Below, in pieces: positions 1 through 7,866 of a stretch of 22,678 bases of DNA. Position numbers and translations under genes: made by a program. Each line of letters starts with the position of its first letter. Position 1 is the first letter of the stretch. The stretch comes from Acidobacteriaceae bacterium (GTDB lineage Bacteria; Acidobacteriota; Terriglobia; Terriglobales; Acidobacteriaceae), in the NCBI GenBank assembly GCA_003165855.1, contig PMXH01000561.1, forward strand, positions 16,683 through 39,360. The letters are read 5' to 3'. The notes beneath the pieces are model-generated. The model did not search any database. It saw only the letters and a program-made list of their open reading frames with translations, and was not told the DNA's origin.

Positions 1-504
1 TCTCCTTTCAACGGCTTTCTATTCTTGCAGGGGATTCAGACTCTCGCCCTCCGTGTGGAGCGTCATGTAGAGAACGCGCGCAAGGTGGCGGAGTTTTTGC
101 GCGCTCATCCCATGGTCGAGTGGGTTAACTACGTTGGATTCCCGGACAATCCGCTTTATCCGATGGCGCATCGCTATTTGGGCTCGAACTTCTGTTCCCT
201 GCTGACCTTCGGAGTAAAAGGCAGCTACGAGGGAGGCCGGAGATGTTTCAACGCTTTCCGCTTGTTCAAGCGGATGGTGAACATGGGCGACGCCAAATCG
301 TTGTCGTGTCATCCGGCGTCGACCACACACCGGCAGCTGACCCCAGAGGAACAAGCAAAGGTGGGAGTCACGCCGGAAATGATTCGCCTCAGCGTGGGGA
401 TTGAGCACATCGACGATATTCTCGAAGATTTAGGCCAGGCACTGGAAAGTGCAAGAGATCAAAGACTGCCCGATCAGGCACGCGTGGCTCGGGGAGAGGT
501 GTGA
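1..504 (+). CDS. metY: O-acetylhomoserine sulfhydrylase, C-terminal part (5' end outside window)
   Basis: The first 167 codons visible here are the C-terminal portion of a PLP-dependent Cys/Met-metabolism enzyme; the reading frame is open from base 1, so the start lies upstream. Family features seen: an SPFNGFLFLQG segment at the very start, SLSCHPASTTH near residue 100 of the fragment, and RLSVGIEHIDDI near residue 124. This combination is typical of MetY-type enzymes, which join O-acetylhomoserine with sulfide (or methanethiol) to give homocysteine (or methionine) in the cytoplasm. The catalytic lysine would lie upstream and is not visible. The stop is one base before the ATG of the next gene, a MetA-family acyltransferase, so the two are almost certainly co-transcribed and supply consecutive steps. 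A cystathionine gamma-synthase or O-succinylhomoserine sulfhydrylase is the alternative; the subtype rests on motif resemblance only. Confidence 0.88.
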   Translation, partial: SPFNGFLFLQGIQTLALRVERHVENARKVAEFLRAHPMVEWVNYVGFPDNPLYPMAHRYLGSNFCSLLTFGVKGSYEGGRRCFNAFRLFKRMVNMGDAKSLSCHPASTTHRQLTPEEQAKVGVTPEMIRLSVGIEHIDDILEDLGQALESARDQRLPDQARVARGEV

Positions 505-505
505 C

Positions 506-1567
506 ATGCCGCTGATGATTGAAGGCGGGCGAGTACCGCCGCGTTGGGCTCTTGAAGGGAGTTCCCGCCCGGCGGTTTCCGGCAACACTCTGCGCACCGG
601 AAGCTTGAATATTGCGCTCATTAATAACATGCCGGACCCTGCGCTGGAAGACACCGAGTTGCAGTTCTTTGACCTGCTCGACGATGCATCGAGTGACATT
701 CCCGTCTACCTGAAGCTTTACTCGCTGACCGGAGTGCCGCGAACCGATCGCGGCCAGCGTCATCTGAACAACTTTTACTACAGCCTCGACGAGCTCTGGC
801 AGAACCAATTCGATGGCGTGATCATCACGGGCACGGAACCGCGCCAGCCCAACCTGAAGGACGAGCCCTACTGGAGAGTCTTGACTGATGTGTTCGATTG
901 GGCGGAACGCAGCACGGCGTCGACTGTGCTCTCCTGCCTGGCTGCCCATGCCGGCGTTCTTCACAGCGACGGCATCGAACGCCACCGTTTGCCCGACAAG
1001 CAATTCGGCGTGCTGGAATCCCGAAGAGCATGCAATCACGCGTTGATGAATCGCATCCCCGAACGTGTCCGCTTCCCGCATTCGAGGTGGAATGAAGTGC
1101 GCGAAGATGAACTGACTTCCGCCGGTTACGTTGTCCTCGCCAAATCGGCGGATGCAGGTGTCGACACGTTTGTGAAGAAGAAGCGGGAAAGTCTATTTGT
1201 GCACTTCCAGGGGCATCCGGAATATGGGGTGCACACGCTGTTCAAAGAGTATCGGAGAGATATCAAGCGGTTCCTCAATCGCGAACGGGAAACTTATCCC
1301 ACGATGCCCGTGGGATATTTTGATGAGTCCGCGGCTCGTCTGCTGCGCGAATTTCAAGAGAGCGCAATGGCCGACCGGCGTGAAGAAGTCATGGCATCTT
1401 TCCCCGAGCAGGCGATCGTCAGCGGCCTACGGAATGGATGGCACTCGACGGCCGCATGCGTGTATCGAAACTGGTTGCAGTACTTATTGGCCAGCCAGGC
1501 GAAGACCTCGGTGTTCACTATGACACCCGCCTACGGCAGTGCGCTGAAGCGAACTGCCGTCGGGTAA
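506..1567 (+). CDS. metA: MetA-family homoserine O-acyltransferase (variant active site)
   Basis: 353 residues from ATG 506. This start sits one base after the metY stop and has GGAGAGG upstream; a longer frame opening at 449 would overlap metY and has no better signal. The fold family is clear from an ungapped match to E. coli MetA: HLNNFY near residue 86, YW at 122-123, catalytic Cys144 in LSCLAAHAG, and His237/Glu239 in GHPEYG (E. coli Cys142, His235, Glu237). The enzyme activates the homoserine hydroxyl by acylation, the committed step of methionine synthesis. Two positions are odd. The donor-specificity position (Gly111 in E. coli for succinyl-CoA, Glu in acetyl-CoA users) is Arg113, in TGTEPRQP. 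The lysine pair after LMP in E. coli is replaced by Asp-Pro in NMPDP. The adjacent metY suggests an acetyl product, but the sequence does not settle the donor, and a related substrate is possible. Confidence 0.85.
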   Translation: MPLMIEGGRVPPRWALEGSSRPAVSGNTLRTGSLNIALINNMPDPALEDTELQFFDLLDDASSDIPVYLKLYSLTGVPRTDRGQRHLNNFYYSLDELWQNQFDGVIITGTEPRQPNLKDEPYWRVLTDVFDWAERSTASTVLSCLAAHAGVLHSDGIERHRLPDKQFGVLESRRACNHALMNRIPERVRFPHSRWNEVREDELTSAGYVVLAKSADAGVDTFVKKKRESLFVHFQGHPEYGVHTLFKEYRRDIKRFLNRERETYPTMPVGYFDESAARLLREFQESAMADRREEVMASFPEQAIVSGLRNGWHSTAACVYRNWLQYLLASQAKTSVFTMTPAYGSALKRTAVG

Positions 1568-1636
1568 ACCCCCGAACTTGTCTCCATTGATTACAAATTC
1601 AGAAGCATCCGTGAAAGACAAGGCAAGTAAAACTCG

Positions 1637-3196
1637 GTGAACGCTCCTGTGCGCATTTGCGACGTGATGGATCCGTGGGTGGAACGTTCGCCTGAGCACA
1701 CCGCTCTAGTGGATGCGACCGGCAACTGGAGTTACGGGCAGTTGGCGCAAGCCGTCACGGAAACTCTGCTGTGGCTCCGCGGCGCCGGTGTGAGGCCGGG
1801 TGACCGGGTAATGATCATGGGTGAGAATTGCCGCGCGTTTGCGGCGGTTCTATTGGCAGTCGCCCGTCTGGATGCATGGTCCATACCGGTGAACCCACGC
1901 TTGTCCGCGCGAGAGATCGACTCGATCCGCAATCACTGCGACGCCCGCCGTGTGGTCTATCTCACCGCTGCGTCAACGCACGCGGCGGAGCACGCGAATC
2001 GGCATGCTGCATCAATCGAAGAAGTTGACGATGTTGGACCGATCGGAATCGGTCCTCTGAACGAAAACGCCGGGCCGGAACCAATCGATCCTGACATCGG
2101 GAACCGCGTCGCAACCTTGATTTATACGTCCGGTACGACTGGCCTTCCCAAAGGCGTCATGCTGACGCACAGGAATCTGTTGTTCTCAGCGGGAGGCTCG
2201 GCGAGAATCAGGTCCTTGACCCCGGAGGATCGCCTTTTTGGCGTTCTGCCCCTGTCTCACATTGTTGGCCTTTCGGTACTCCTGGGTACGTTGGTCAGCG
2301 GAGCGACGCTAGTTCTGGCGGCTCGCTTCGATCCTATGGCCGCCCGCCTGGCCTTGGAAAAAGATGGAATCACGATCATGCTGGGCGTGCCCTCCATGTT
2401 TTCCCAATTTCTGCAATATGCACAGATCAGAAAGCTGGAGACGCTGAAGTTTTCCGCGCTCCGAATCATTTCCTGCTCGGGCGCACCGCTTCCCCCGGCA
2501 ACCAAGTTGGCGGTGGAGAATCTTTTTGGACTGCCGCTCCATCATGCGTACGGCATCACCGAATGCGCTCCAACCGTTGCACAAGTGAGACCCGAAGCGC
2601 CGAAGCGCGCGGACACTTCGGTAGGTCCGATTCTGCCGGGATTGGAAATCAAGCTGGTTGGGTCCAACAATCAGGTGGTGCCCGAGGGTGAAGTCGGTGA
2701 ATTGTGGGTGCGCGGCCCCAGCGTGATGAAAGGCTACTATCGCGCACCTGATCAGACAGCGGCCGCGATCAACGCCGAAGGCTGGTTCAATACGCGCGAC
2801 CTCGCTCGTGTGGAAGATGGCAATCTCTTTATCGTCGGACGCACGAAAGACCTAATCATTCGGTTGGGATTCAACGTCTATCCAGCTGAAGTCGAGGCTG
2901 TACTGAATGGCCATCCCGCGGTCGCCAAGTCCGCTGTGATCGGCAGAATGGTTGAGGGAGATGAAGAGATCATCGCTTTCGTGCAACCGTTGCCGGATAA
3001 ATCGCTGACGACGCTTGAAATTGCGGAATATGCGGCGAAGCATCTTGCCGCCTACAAGCGGCCCTCCCACATCCTAATGCTCGCCGAAATGCCGGTGACG
3101 TCGCTGGGAAAGATCATGAAACCGGAGTTGGCAAGAATCGCCGCGGACCTTCCGCGGCGCAGCCAAACCAGCGGCGCTCGTGTACGAAGCGCTTAG
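1637..3196 (+). CDS. AMP-forming acyl-CoA ligase / fatty-acid-CoA ligase family
   Basis: 519 residues from GTG 1637, which starts MNAPVRICDVMDPW; the Shine-Dalgarno (AAGG about 14 bases upstream) is weak, and ATG 1667 is an alternative. The protein is a full-length ANL-superfamily adenylating enzyme: P-loop YTSGTTGLPKG from residue 163, GITECAP near the middle (A5 motif), GWFNTRDLA (A7), GRTKDLIIRLG followed by NVYPAEVE (A8 hinge), and the catalytic lysine in TSLGKIM at residue 492. It should adenylate a carboxylic acid and transfer it to CoA. The acid is not readable; the architecture fits medium/long-chain or aromatic acids. It follows metA by 69 bases on the same strand but has no obvious role in methionine synthesis. 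A frameshifted relic of its 3' end lies at 5921-6035, so this gene, or an ancestor, was once duplicated. Confidence 0.9.
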   Translation: MNAPVRICDVMDPWVERSPEHTALVDATGNWSYGQLAQAVTETLLWLRGAGVRPGDRVMIMGENCRAFAAVLLAVARLDAWSIPVNPRLSAREIDSIRNHCDARRVVYLTAASTHAAEHANRHAASIEEVDDVGPIGIGPLNENAGPEPIDPDIGNRVATLIYTSGTTGLPKGVMLTHRNLLFSAGGSARIRSLTPEDRLFGVLPLSHIVGLSVLLGTLVSGATLVLAARFDPMAARLALEKDGITIMLGVPSMFSQFLQYAQIRKLETLKFSALRIISCSGAPLPPATKLAVENLFGLPLHHAYGITECAPTVAQVRPEAPKRADTSVGPILPGLEIKLVGSNNQVVPEGEVGELWVRGPSVMKGYYRAPDQTAAAINAEGWFNTRDLARVEDGNLFIVGRTKDLIIRLGFNVYPAEVEAVLNGHPAVAKSAVIGRMVEGDEEIIAFVQPLPDKSLTTLEIAEYAAKHLAAYKRPSHILMLAEMPVTSLGKIMKPELARIAADLPRRSQTSGARVRSA

Positions 3197-3341
3197 AAAC
3201 GGGACGCATCGTTGCTTTTTGCTCCCGAACCTGCCGTGTTCCAAAGAACCAAACTCCCCTTAACAATAGATGGAAAGAGATCGTGAGCTGAGTTCTCGGT
3301 GAGGCAGAATGCAATCTTTGTTATCCAGGCCGGAGGAAGTG

Positions 3342-5135
3342 ATGAAACCTGAGATTTCTGAAAGCCAAGAGAAGGCCATCCTGCCTCTTGGAGAAGATCA
3401 AAGGTACAAATTAACGAGGCTCATCTGCAGGAGTGTGTGTATTGCATTTGCGTTGCTCGAGACTTGGTCGGGGCGGCAATTCCTCAACCAGGATGGCATC
3501 TCCTACCTCGACATGAGCGATGCCTTCCTGCGACACAATTGGCACCTGCTCGTTAACCCACTTTGGAGCCCGCTTTACCCGTTCTTGATGGGCCTGGCGA
3601 CCTGGCTGACCCACCCATCGGCGCAATGGGAAGTCCCCATCGTACACCTGTTGAACTTCATCATTTTTCTGGGGGCATTGGCATCTTTCGAGTTCCTCCT
3701 CCGCCAGGTGATCTGCGTTCTCGGACGAGAAGAGGGGCGGCAACATGCAGATGCAGAGATTCCCCCTTCGGCCTGGAGATGGCAACTGCTTGGTTATAGC
3801 CTTTTTGCCTGGAGCACCTTCGGAGTGATGCTGGCGCCTCGCATGATCACTCCCGATCTATGCGTCGCAATGTTCGTCTACCTAGACTGTGGACTTCTTC
3901 TCCGTCTCCGCGACAGCACCAAAACCTCACGCACCTGTCTGCTACTTGGACTCACATTGGGGCTGGGCTATCTAGCGAAGGCGATCCTGTTCCCCATGGC
4001 TTTCTTGTTTATGGTGGCGGCGTTCTTCGTAATTGGCGAATGGAGGAAGGCGGTATTGCCTCTCGCGGTGACGTTCCTTCTGTTTTGCGCGGTATCCGCA
4101 CCGTTGCTTATCTCGATCTCCAGGACGGTAGGCCGGCCCAGCTATAGCGAGGCCGGAAGCCTGAATTACGCATGGCATGTTAATGGAGAAGTGTGGCCTT
4201 TCTTCTCGTCCGCTTCCGGTCCGCCTCCTTACTTGAGGCATCCGATAGTTCTTCTTCACAAAGACCCCGATGTCTTTGGTTTCAGAGATCCAAAAGGTTC
4301 GACATTCCCGCCACGGCAGAATCCCCAACCCTGGTGCGCCGGCGGCATCGCACCATTCAATGCGCGAAACGAGCTTCGCGCGATTAAGCGGAACCTGATT
4401 GCCGCTATTTCAAACACCCACACCATACCAATGTGGGGGTTGATTGGGGGTGCCCTCATCCTTTTGCTCATGGGCCCAGATGTTTCAGGTCGACTTAGGA
4501 AGGTCCGAAGAAGTTGGCCTTTGCTCATCCCTGGGATTGTTGCTCCATTGTTGTATTTTTCTGTGTGGGTTGAACCGCGCTATCTGGCGCCTTTTCTCGT
4601 ATTGGTGTTACTCGGGTTGTTCCCGGGAATACTTGTGGATAAGCCAAAAGATGCTGCTGATCGAACTGCCATGGGGACAGTCGTTGTTGCCGCCTCTATG
4701 TTGATTCTTACCGCTTTGTTCGTTTTCTATCACCTCGCAGGTTTTCCTCATGGGGATGATGCTGGACAGATATACCTTCAGGCGGCCGACTCTCTGAATC
4801 GCGCGGGGCTGCAACCCGGCGACGATGTGGCCCTCATCGGTGACGGTGGCGACGGTTGCCGCTGGGCGCGAATGGCGCGGGTTCAAATTGTTGCCCAGAT
4901 ACGTCCCGAAGATTCGGCCGACTTTTGGCGAATATCGGCGCCGCAAGCGAAGGCAGAAGTTTATGACGCCCTTGCGAAGGCCGGCGTGAAAGCAGTTGTA
5001 ACCGAAGAGCCGCTGCCCTCGGGCGGGTTCGCAGACTGGCAAAGGCTTGGAGATACGCGGTACTCGGTGCATTTCCTGGGCCAGTCGACCAGCAAAGAAA
5101 TCGGAGGCCGACCTTATGGCGGTTCAGCAAACTGA
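3342..5135 (+). CDS. Polytopic GT-C glycosyltransferase, GT39/ArnT-like
   Basis: 597 residues from ATG 3342, which has GGAGG five bases upstream; an in-frame ATG at 3309 lacks such a site. Many hydrophobic segments are visible, roughly at residues 30-45, 78-92, 100-122, 150-165, 172-186, 200-233, 238-258, 365-378, 392-410, 413-433 and 445-465. The first large loop carries NQDGISYLD with Asp51, the acidic loop position typical of lipid-sugar-dependent GT-C enzymes, and EPRYLAPF at 411-418 resembles the GT39-like C-terminal membrane motif. About 125 soluble residues follow. Such enzymes transfer sugar from a polyprenyl-phosphate donor on the periplasmic side. The next gene, overlapping by 20 bases, looks like the cytoplasmic synthase of such donors, which supports a paired pathway. 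The acceptor (protein, lipid or polysaccharide) is unknown. General identity is confident, specificity is not. Confidence 0.8.
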   Translation: MKPEISESQEKAILPLGEDQRYKLTRLICRSVCIAFALLETWSGRQFLNQDGISYLDMSDAFLRHNWHLLVNPLWSPLYPFLMGLATWLTHPSAQWEVPIVHLLNFIIFLGALASFEFLLRQVICVLGREEGRQHADAEIPPSAWRWQLLGYSLFAWSTFGVMLAPRMITPDLCVAMFVYLDCGLLLRLRDSTKTSRTCLLLGLTLGLGYLAKAILFPMAFLFMVAAFFVIGEWRKAVLPLAVTFLLFCAVSAPLLISISRTVGRPSYSEAGSLNYAWHVNGEVWPFFSSASGPPPYLRHPIVLLHKDPDVFGFRDPKGSTFPPRQNPQPWCAGGIAPFNARNELRAIKRNLIAAISNTHTIPMWGLIGGALILLLMGPDVSGRLRKVRRSWPLLIPGIVAPLLYFSVWVEPRYLAPFLVLVLLGLFPGILVDKPKDAADRTAMGTVVVAASMLILTALFVFYHLAGFPHGDDAGQIYLQAADSLNRAGLQPGDDVALIGDGGDGCRWARMARVQIVAQIRPEDSADFWRISAPQAKAEVYDALAKAGVKAVVTEEPLPSGGFADWQRLGDTRYSVHFLGQSTSKEIGGRPYGGSAN

Positions 5136-5919
5136 AGATGTTCTTACATGTTGTCCAGGATCTCCGTTATTGGCTTTCGCCCCCCCGCGCAGGAGTATTG
5201 TTAACGTCCTGGACTCGCTCTCCGTCGTCATCCCTGCCTACAACGAAGAACGTCGCCTGCCGCAAACATTGCGGCAAGTGTTGAACTGGCTTGAGGAGGG
5301 CAATTTCTTTTTCTGCGAAGTCCTCGTGGTGGACGATGGATCGCGTGATGAGACGGCACGCGTCGTAGAGGAGTTCGCCAAGGAGAGCTCTTGCGTACGG
5401 TTGTTACGAAACCCCGGCAATCGCGGCAAAGGGTACTCGGTGCAGCACGGAATGCTGGAGGCGAAGGGTGAGTGGATTCTATACACCGACGCGGATCTGT
5501 CCGCCCCCATCGAGGAGATCGAGAAGCTTTGGCTGGCGGTGCGTGAGCACGGCGCGGCGATCGCATTTGGATCGCGAGTCGTGGATGGATCATTGGTAGA
5601 AGTTCATCAACCGGCACTGCGCGAGTTATCGGGGCGGCTCTTCAATCGGGTGATGCGGTGGGTGACGGGGCTCCCATTTCGCGACACGCAATGCGGATTT
5701 AAGTTGTACCAGGCAGACGCGGCGCGGCGAGTTTTTTCACGGCAGAAGCAAGAAGGATTCAGCTTCGACGTGGAGGATTTGTTGATTGCCCGGAACTTGG
5801 GTGCACGGACGGTGGAAGTGCCGGTGCGGTGGGCAAATGTGGAGGGAACAAAGGTGCGACTAAGTCAGGGGATGAAAGCGTTTTGGGATCTGGTCAAGAT
5901 TCGGATGGACCATCGCTGA
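5116..5919 (+). CDS. Family 2 glycosyltransferase, dolichyl-phosphate beta-glucosyltransferase-like
   Basis: 267 residues from ATG 5116, with GGAGG at 5103-5107 eight bases upstream. The gene begins 20 bases inside the preceding GT-C gene, implying translational coupling. GT-A features in order: SVVIPAYNEE at 36-45, VVDDGSRDET at 71-80 (nucleotide-sugar Asp pair), NRGKGYSVQ at 102-110, DADLSAP at 125-131 (metal-binding DXD), and RDTQCGFKLY at 189-198. This set, without C-terminal membrane helices, resembles ALG5-type polyprenyl-phosphate glucosyltransferases. Inferred role: move a hexose from a nucleotide sugar to undecaprenyl phosphate at the inner face of the membrane, feeding the GT-C partner. 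About 30 residues precede the fold and look disordered. The stop is followed within a few bases by the acyl-CoA-ligase relic, so a recombination edge lies at this gene's 3' end. Confidence 0.86.
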   Translation: MAVQQTEDVLTCCPGSPLLAFAPPRRSIVNVLDSLSVVIPAYNEERRLPQTLRQVLNWLEEGNFFFCEVLVVDDGSRDETARVVEEFAKESSCVRLLRNPGNRGKGYSVQHGMLEAKGEWILYTDADLSAPIEEIEKLWLAVREHGAAIAFGSRVVDGSLVEVHQPALRELSGRLFNRVMRWVTGLPFRDTQCGFKLYQADAARRVFSRQKQEGFSFDVEDLLIARNLGARTVEVPVRWANVEGTKVRLSQGMKAFWDLVKIRMDHR

Positions 5920-5920
5920 G

Positions 5921-6035
5921 CGACACATCTCTGACGACACTCGAGTTGCAAATACGCGGCGAAGCATCTTGCCGCTTATAAGCGGACCTCCCATATCTTG
6001 TTGCTAGTCGAAATACCAGGAACGTCGCTGGGAAT
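5921..6035 (+). pseudogene. Relic of the 3' end of an acyl-CoA ligase gene
   Basis: This stretch aligns by eye with about 2996-3110 of the intact ligase. The frame from 5953 reads YAAKHLAAYKRTSHILLLVE, then IPGTSLGI; the intact protein has YAAKHLAAYKRPSHILMLAE, then MPVTSLGK. A net loss of about two bases just before 5953 breaks the frame, the codon for the catalytic lysine is no longer lysine, and the last 27 or so codons are gone. The similarity is obvious at nucleotide level, with many third-position differences, so the copy is old rather than a recent duplication. It is non-coding today. Confidence 0.85.
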
Positions 6036-6039
6036 TCTT

Positions 6040-6232
6040 GCCAGCGGGCGCCACTGGCCTGCCCGCGATGCGTAAACGTCCGCAGCGCTTTCGCAAACCC
6101 TACAGCCAGTGTCCATGTGCCGGGCACTCCCAGCCTTTGCCAACTGCACCCAGCCGAAATCGGGCCTCCGATCTCGAACATCTTAAGAGCCCGCCGCCCG
6201 GGCTTGCCCACACGCGAATTAGAAGATTCCTG
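6040..6232 (-). pseudogene. Relic of the 3' end of a TPP-dependent (acetolactate-synthase-like) gene
   Basis: On the minus strand this region reads GKPGRRALKMFEIGGPIS, then LGVPGT, then GFAKALRTF. This corresponds to GDPGRRALEMFEIGRPDL, GMGVPGT and GFAKALREGF at the C-terminus of the intact TPP enzyme (about 9304-9500). Small insertions and deletions and the absence of everything upstream show it is a non-functional fragment. It lies within a few bases of the ligase relic in convergent orientation, and the SDR gene begins 70 bases beyond. No promoter or start is visible. Confidence 0.83.
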
Positions 6233-6302
6233 AACGTGTTCCACGGCGCTAGGAGTGTGTGTATGCTGCACACCTAGCAGGCAGCATCTCAACAACGGGC
6301 AG

Positions 6303-7079
6303 CTAGATCGGAGAATTAGGCCCCGCCAGGAATCCGCCGTCGAGAACCAGGGACTGGCCCGTCATGAAAGATGCGCGGTCGGAGCACATCCATACCACGG
6401 CTTCGGCGATTTCCACTGGCCTTCCCAAGCGTCCGACGGGATGGAGACCAACAACGGATTTATGGATCGCTGGAGCACCGAAGAGCCGCTCACCCATCGG
6501 TGTTTCGATAACCCCGGGGCACACTGCGTTAACCCGAATTCCGCTCTTAGCGTTTTCCAGAGCGGCGGTCTTGGTTAGGCCGATCACTCCATGCTTGCTC
6601 GCGCTGTACGCCCCTGCCCCGACAGACCCGATCAAGCCCGTAACTGACGCCATGTTTACGATAGCTCCGCCACCCCCCTGCTTGAGCATCTGGCGAATTT
6701 CATACTTCAGGCAGAGCCAGACGCCCTTGAGATTGATGTTGATGGTCCGATCCCAGTCTTCTTCGGATTGTCTGATGATGGGGACCCAGGCACCCTCGAT
6801 CCCGGCGTTATTGAAGGCGATGTCCAGGCAGCCAAATTTCTCCACTGCCTTCTGAACGAGCGCGGCAACTTCGGAGCCTTTCGACACATCGGTTTTCACA
6901 AATAGACCGTCACCGCCGGCGGCGCGGATCAGGCCAACGGTTTCGTCGCCCTCGAGCTCGCGTCGGCCTGCAATCACCACCTTGGCTCCCGCCTTCGTGA
7001 AAAGTAGCGCGGTCTCGCGGCCGATACCCGACGTCCCGCCTGTTACCAGCACGACTTTGCCTTCTAATTCCATCGTCAT
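6303..7079 (-). CDS. Short-chain dehydrogenase/reductase, classical SDR (FabG-like)
   Basis: 258 residues from ATG 7079, with AGGA six bases upstream (in-frame ATG two codons later is possible). Classical SDR signature: cofactor loop TGGTSGIG at 13-20, NNAG at 90-93, catalytic Ser145 in VNMAS, Tyr158 and Lys162 in YSASK, and a C-terminal LDGG. Arg39/Arg40 follow the second beta strand (VIAGRR), which favours NADP(H) over NAD(H). The length matches the family. The enzyme reduces or oxidises a carbonyl/hydroxyl pair; the substrate is not readable. It is divergent from the lipocalin-like gene, and a 14-bp tandem duplication lies in its leader. The block from here to the P450 is bracketed by the TPP relic and the intact TPP gene, so a shared pathway with the P450 and ligase is conceivable but unproven. 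Confidence 0.92.
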   Translation of the reverse strand: MTMELEGKVVLVTGGTSGIGRETALLFTKAGAKVVIAGRRELEGDETVGLIRAAGGDGLFVKTDVSKGSEVAALVQKAVEKFGCLDIAFNNAGIEGAWVPIIRQSEEDWDRTININLKGVWLCLKYEIRQMLKQGGGGAIVNMASVTGLIGSVGAGAYSASKHGVIGLTKTAALENAKSGIRVNAVCPGVIETPMGERLFGAPAIHKSVVGLHPVGRLGRPVEIAEAVVWMCSDRASFMTGQSLVLDGGFLAGPNSPI

Positions 7080-7096
7080 AGTTTTCCTAGACGAAT

Positions 7097-7124
7097 CAGA
7101 CCTCTCAAGCCAGACCTCTCAAGA
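7097..7124. repeat. 14-bp tandem duplication upstream of the SDR gene
   Basis: CAGACCTCTCAAG occurs twice, at 7097-7109 and 7111-7123, making a 14-base unit repeated in tandem (second unit ends in A instead of C). It lies 18-45 bases upstream of the SDR start in the divergent region. It may be replication slippage or a tandem binding site. Confidence 0.8.
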
Positions 7125-7258
7125 TGGAACCGCTAAGCGCAGGCATGGTGTGCAGTTTTCGTCAAAACAGTTATCCTCAAATACCTTCAATGAGAAGCCC
7201 GAGGGTGTCAAGAGTGCTTTTCGTCGAGCAGCGGGATAAAATCTAACGGAGAATCAGG

Positions 7259-7750
7259 ATGAGAACTGAGATTCTAGCCGCAGCCGAGTTTATCGCCTTT
7301 GCAATTGCCGTGTTCGGAAATGAAAGCAACAAACTCGTGGGCACGTGGAGCCTGGTGTCCGCATCGAGCGCGACCTCAAAAGGGGATCAGGACGAAACTC
7401 CTTACGGTCCCAGCCCTGTGGGCTTTCTCACCTACACGGAAGATGGCAGAGTAAGCGCCCTGATCAGTCACAGCGGGCGAAAATCGCTCTCGGTCGGCGG
7501 CGGGGCTCTGGAGGAACAGGCTGAAGCGTTTAAGACATTTCTTGCCTATGCCGGACGGTACACGCTCAAGGGCGACAAGGTGACCCATCACGTCGAAGTC
7601 TCCTCAATTCAGAACTATGTAGGCAGGGATTTGGTCCGCAACGTCAAATTTCAGGGCGATCAAGTCATCTTGGTTACTCCACCAACACGAGTGAACGGAA
7701 AAATCCAAACTGTCGAATTGATTTGGCAGCGTCTACCTGCCGGCTCCTGA
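7259..7750 (+). CDS. Lipocalin-like domain protein
   Basis: 163 residues from ATG 7259, with GGAGA six bases upstream. The body matches the short lipocalin-like domain family common in Acidobacteriota and Proteobacteria: LVGTWSLVSAS near residue 26, YGPSPVGFLTYTEDGRVSALI near 49-69, FLAYAGRYTL near 95-104, HHVEVS near 111, and a closing ELIWQRL. The first 20 or so residues are hydrophobic but lack an obvious basic n-region and a clear cleavage site, so secretion is uncertain. The family is predicted to form a small beta-barrel binding a hydrophobic ligand; no catalytic motif is known. Placed between an SDR and a P450, it could bind or isomerise a pathway intermediate, but that is speculation from position. 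Confidence 0.75.
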   Translation: MRTEILAAAEFIAFAIAVFGNESNKLVGTWSLVSASSATSKGDQDETPYGPSPVGFLTYTEDGRVSALISHSGRKSLSVGGGALEEQAEAFKTFLAYAGRYTLKGDKVTHHVEVSSIQNYVGRDLVRNVKFQGDQVILVTPPTRVNGKIQTVELIWQRLPAGS

Positions 7751-7866
7751 AGGGTTCTTTCCCTGCGAATCGTTCTCCTCAAAATGCCGTGTTAAGCTCT
7801 GCATCAGTAAACTAGCCGTTTCTGCGTGACTGTAAGTTCTGATTTCACCCACAGGGAAGGTTGTCC

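Noticed and set aside
449..505. Upstream extension of the metA reading frame
   Set aside because: It overlaps the end of metY. ATG 506 has its own ribosome site and gives the expected N-terminus.
389..1081. Long minus-strand open frame opposite metA
   Set aside because: It mirrors codon structure of the real gene and shows no domain or ribosome site.
6262..6290. Imperfect inverted repeat CTAGGAGTGTG ... CACACCTAG
   Set aside because: The arms contain a bulge and the repeat is inside decayed sequence; no transposase or matching partner was found, so an IS end is not supported.
7742..7762. AGGG-TTCTTT-CCCT stem after the lipocalin-like gene
   Set aside because: A four-base stem is too weak to call a terminator.
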